From contig CAMHAH010000003.1 in the NCBI GenBank assembly GCA_946183365.1, positions 1-64,000 on the forward strand: a DNA stretch of 64,000 nt. The letters run 5' to 3'. This document shows positions 62,250-64,000 of the stretch, piece by piece. This stretch comes from an uncultured Clostridia bacterium (GTDB lineage: Bacteria > Bacillota > Clostridia > Oscillospirales > Acutalibacteraceae). Under the pieces are notes generated by a model. The model was not told the origin of the DNA and searched no databases. It saw nothing but the letters and a program-made list of their open reading frames with translations. Every line of letters begins with the position of its first letter. Positions within the stretch are counted from its first letter, which is position 1. A program made the translations under genes and the position numbers.

Positions 62250-63911
62250 TTATAGTAACTTTTCTAGTTCTGTTACTACAGATTGCTCAATTAGCTGTGC
62301 ATCTAACTTATCCTTCGCAGTTACACTAACATACATCTTCAACTTCGGTTCCGTTCCGCTTGGACGGACAACAATCGATCCATCCTCGAAATAAAACTTT
62401 AAAACATCGGATTTTGGCAATCCATTCAGACCGAGAGAATAATCCTCAACTGAGATTACTTTTTTTCCGCCGATAGAATCCAATCCTTGATGGAAACGAT
62501 TCATAATCTCGGCCATTTTCTTCATACCGGCAGAGCCGTCGAATTCATAACTGTGCAGGGTATTCAGGCAATATCCGTAAGAATCATATATCTCAGCTAA
62601 CTTTTCAAGAAGAGAAATCCCTCTGGTTTTGTAATACGAATACATTTCACAGATCATGAAAGCAGCGTTAACGGCATCCTTATCTCTAACATAGGATCCT
62701 GTCAAATATCCATAGCTTTCTTCAAAACCGCAGATATAATCCTTTTCTCTGCCTTCTTGTTCAAGTCTGCCGATCACTTCACCGATAAACTTGAAACCGG
62801 TCAGCACATTAATTGTCTGAACACCGTAATGCTCAGCGATTTTTTCAGCCAAATCCATGGTAACGATCGTCTTGATTAAAACAGGATTATTGGGCATAGC
62901 ATTATGTTTGATTCGCTGTGCGCAAATAAAATCCAAAAGCAGCAAACCTACTTCATTACCCGTCAGGAGTTTGTAATCATCTCCGTCACGAACGGCAATA
63001 CCGCATCGATCGCAATCCGGATCAGTTGCAAGTAATAGATCTGCTCCAACACGATTACAATACTCCAATCCCAAATTCATCGCTTCTCGCACCTCGGGAT
63101 TCGGGTACGGACAAGTCGGGAAGTTTCCATCGGGCTTTCTCTGTTCTTCGACGACAGTTATATTCGTAAAACCTGTTTCTTCGAGCACTCTTGTAACCGG
63201 CTTTAATCCGGTCCCGTTAAGAGGGCTGTATACGATAGCAATATTTCTGTCTATCTGCTCGTCAAACAGAACACTCTGCTTCTTAACAGCATTGATATAC
63301 GAATCAAAGACCGCTTTATCAATAAACTCTATCTGCCCTTCAGATAGTTTTTCATCAAAAGAGGAATGACAAATATCTTTGAAAATGTCAAGTATGTCTA
63401 TTTCTGACAGAATCTCTGCTGCTGCTTCTGTTGTGATCTGACAGCCATCTGCTCCGTAGACCTTGTATCCATTATATTTGCTGGGATTATGGCTGGCAGT
63501 GATCATTATCCCGGCAGATGCTTTCAGTTCGCGAATAGCATAAGATACCATCGGAACAGGCAGTAATTCCGACCATAAGTAAACCTTAATACCGTTTGCA
63601 GCAAAGACGCTTGCCGCAACTTTCGCAAACTCATCACTCTTTATTCGGCTATCATATCCAACTATGATCGATGGGTTAGAATAATGTGCATGAAGATAAT
63701 TGGATAATCCTTGACTCGCTTTAGCAACCACGTAAACATTCATACGGTTGGTGCCGACTCCGATCGTTCCGCGAAGGCCGCCTGTACCGAACGCTAAATC
63801 ACGGTAAAAAGCATCCTCAACCTCAGTCTCAGTCATTATTTCCAGCTCATTCACCAAGTCAGCTTCTTTGACATTATTTAGCCAACGCCGGTATTCTGTA
63901 TTATAATCCAT
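62250..63911 (-). CDS. Phosphoglucomutase/phosphomannomutase
   Basis: A 553-residue alpha-D-phosphohexomutase. The phosphoserine loop TASHNPSKYNGYKVYG lies near residues 137-152, the metal loop TDPDCDRCG near 295-303, the sugar loop GFEESYGY near 390 and the phosphate loop RPSGTEPK near 517-524. It supplies glucose-1-phosphate for rfbA and the UDP-glucose route. The start overlaps the end of the partial upstream gene by 11 bases. Confidence 0.93.
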   Translation of the reverse strand: MDYNTEYRRWLNNVKEADLVNELEIMTETEVEDAFYRDLAFGTGGLRGTIGVGTNRMNVYVVAKASQGLSNYLHAHYSNPSIIVGYDSRIKSDEFAKVAASVFAANGIKVYLWSELLPVPMVSYAIRELKASAGIMITASHNPSKYNGYKVYGADGCQITTEAAAEILSEIDILDIFKDICHSSFDEKLSEGQIEFIDKAVFDSYINAVKKQSVLFDEQIDRNIAIVYSPLNGTGLKPVTRVLEETGFTNITVVEEQRKPDGNFPTCPYPNPEVREAMNLGLEYCNRVGADLLLATDPDCDRCGIAVRDGDDYKLLTGNEVGLLLLDFICAQRIKHNAMPNNPVLIKTIVTMDLAEKIAEHYGVQTINVLTGFKFIGEVIGRLEQEGREKDYICGFEESYGYLTGSYVRDKDAVNAAFMICEMYSYYKTRGISLLEKLAEIYDSYGYCLNTLHSYEFDGSAGMKKMAEIMNRFHQGLDSIGGKKVISVEDYSLGLNGLPKSDVLKFYFEDGSIVVRPSGTEPKLKMYVSVTAKDKLDAQLIEQSVVTELEKLL

Positions 63912-64000
63912 CAGTATTCCAATCCCAGTCTAATCTTTCGATATCTTCTTCAGTGAGTTCTTCACCGATTTGAACCTCAATTATATGTAATTCCGAATCA
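63901..64000 (-). CDS. C-terminal fragment of an unknown gene, cut by the window edge
   Basis: The frame ends with an acidic stretch (EVQIGEELTEEDIERLDWDWN) and stops with TAA at 63901-63903. About 32 residues are visible, too few to identify. It overlaps the phosphohexomutase start by 11 bases, so it belongs to the same operon. Confidence 0.6.
   Translation of the reverse strand, partial: DSELHIIEVQIGEELTEEDIERLDWDWNTDGL

Noticed and set aside
1..64000. CRISPR arrays, tRNA or rRNA genes, transposases
   Set aside because: I scanned the gaps and saw no regular spaced repeats, cloverleaf-like segments, rRNA blocks or DDE/recombinase frames.

Overview
The window looks like a chromosomal segment of a Firmicutes/Clostridia gut anaerobe, probably a Ruminococcus-like member of the Oscillospiraceae. 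This rests on the mix of families (clostridial-type formate-tetrahydrofolate ligase, xanthine phosphoribosyltransferase, AbrB/SpoVT-type start, BlaI/M56 pair, GGAGG-type ribosome sites, sigma-A-like promoters). It is an inference from gene content, not a match to a known genome. I see no rRNA, tRNA, CRISPR array or transposase.

Layout. 0-4.7 kb is core: an RluA-type pseudouridine synthase and fhs (minus), then xpt and a fibronectin-III/L,D-transpeptidase (plus). At 4986-5162 an abrB-like gene is cut off by a dispersed repeat, and accessory DNA begins. 5.3-22.3 kb holds an AAA/DUF4143 ATPase, a small sigma-like/coiled-coil operon, an AbiL-like ATPase/RloB pair, a metallo-beta-lactamase-fold plus trypsin-TPR pair beside recQ, a Cu/Zn-SOD-like gene with DUF421, a HipA-like kinase, and an AlbA_2-ATPase/PLD-like/ImmA-like protease operon. 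22.6-31.6 kb holds a very AT-rich operon of a nitrilase-fold protein with a zinc-finger SMC/ABC-type ATPase, a membrane-anchored STAND-like NTPase, a BlaI/M56/secreted-peptide operon and an XRE regulator.

31.7-38.9 kb is a nucleotide-sugar block (UDP-FucNAc branch CapE-CapG-CapF, two UDP-sugar dehydrogenases, a UDP-glucuronate 4-epimerase). 39.4-50.9 kb is a second defence/toxin block: a second HipA-like kinase about 92% identical to the first, a Septu-like ATPase/HNH pair with a NucA-like nuclease, a GmrSD-type DUF262/DUF1524 protein, hipBA and tripartite hipBST. 51.3-64 kb returns to surface polysaccharide: dTDP-rhamnose genes, an aminotransferase, glycosyltransferases, a frameshifted acyltransferase and a phosphohexomutase.

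How it fits together. The two polysaccharide blocks could jointly supply and assemble a capsule or wall glycan; the 39-51 kb defence block sits between them. A repeat family of about 180-300 bp (four copies, same orientation, at 5.1, 22.4, 39.2 and 51.0 kb) sits at the block boundaries and may mark junctions where cassettes were exchanged. The strongest candidates for an undescribed system are the nitrilase/ATPase operon at 22657-26277, the AlbA_2/PLD/ImmA operon at 18948-22324 and the MBL/trypsin-TPR pair at 10369-13751. Family calls are from motif reading only; no database search was run.
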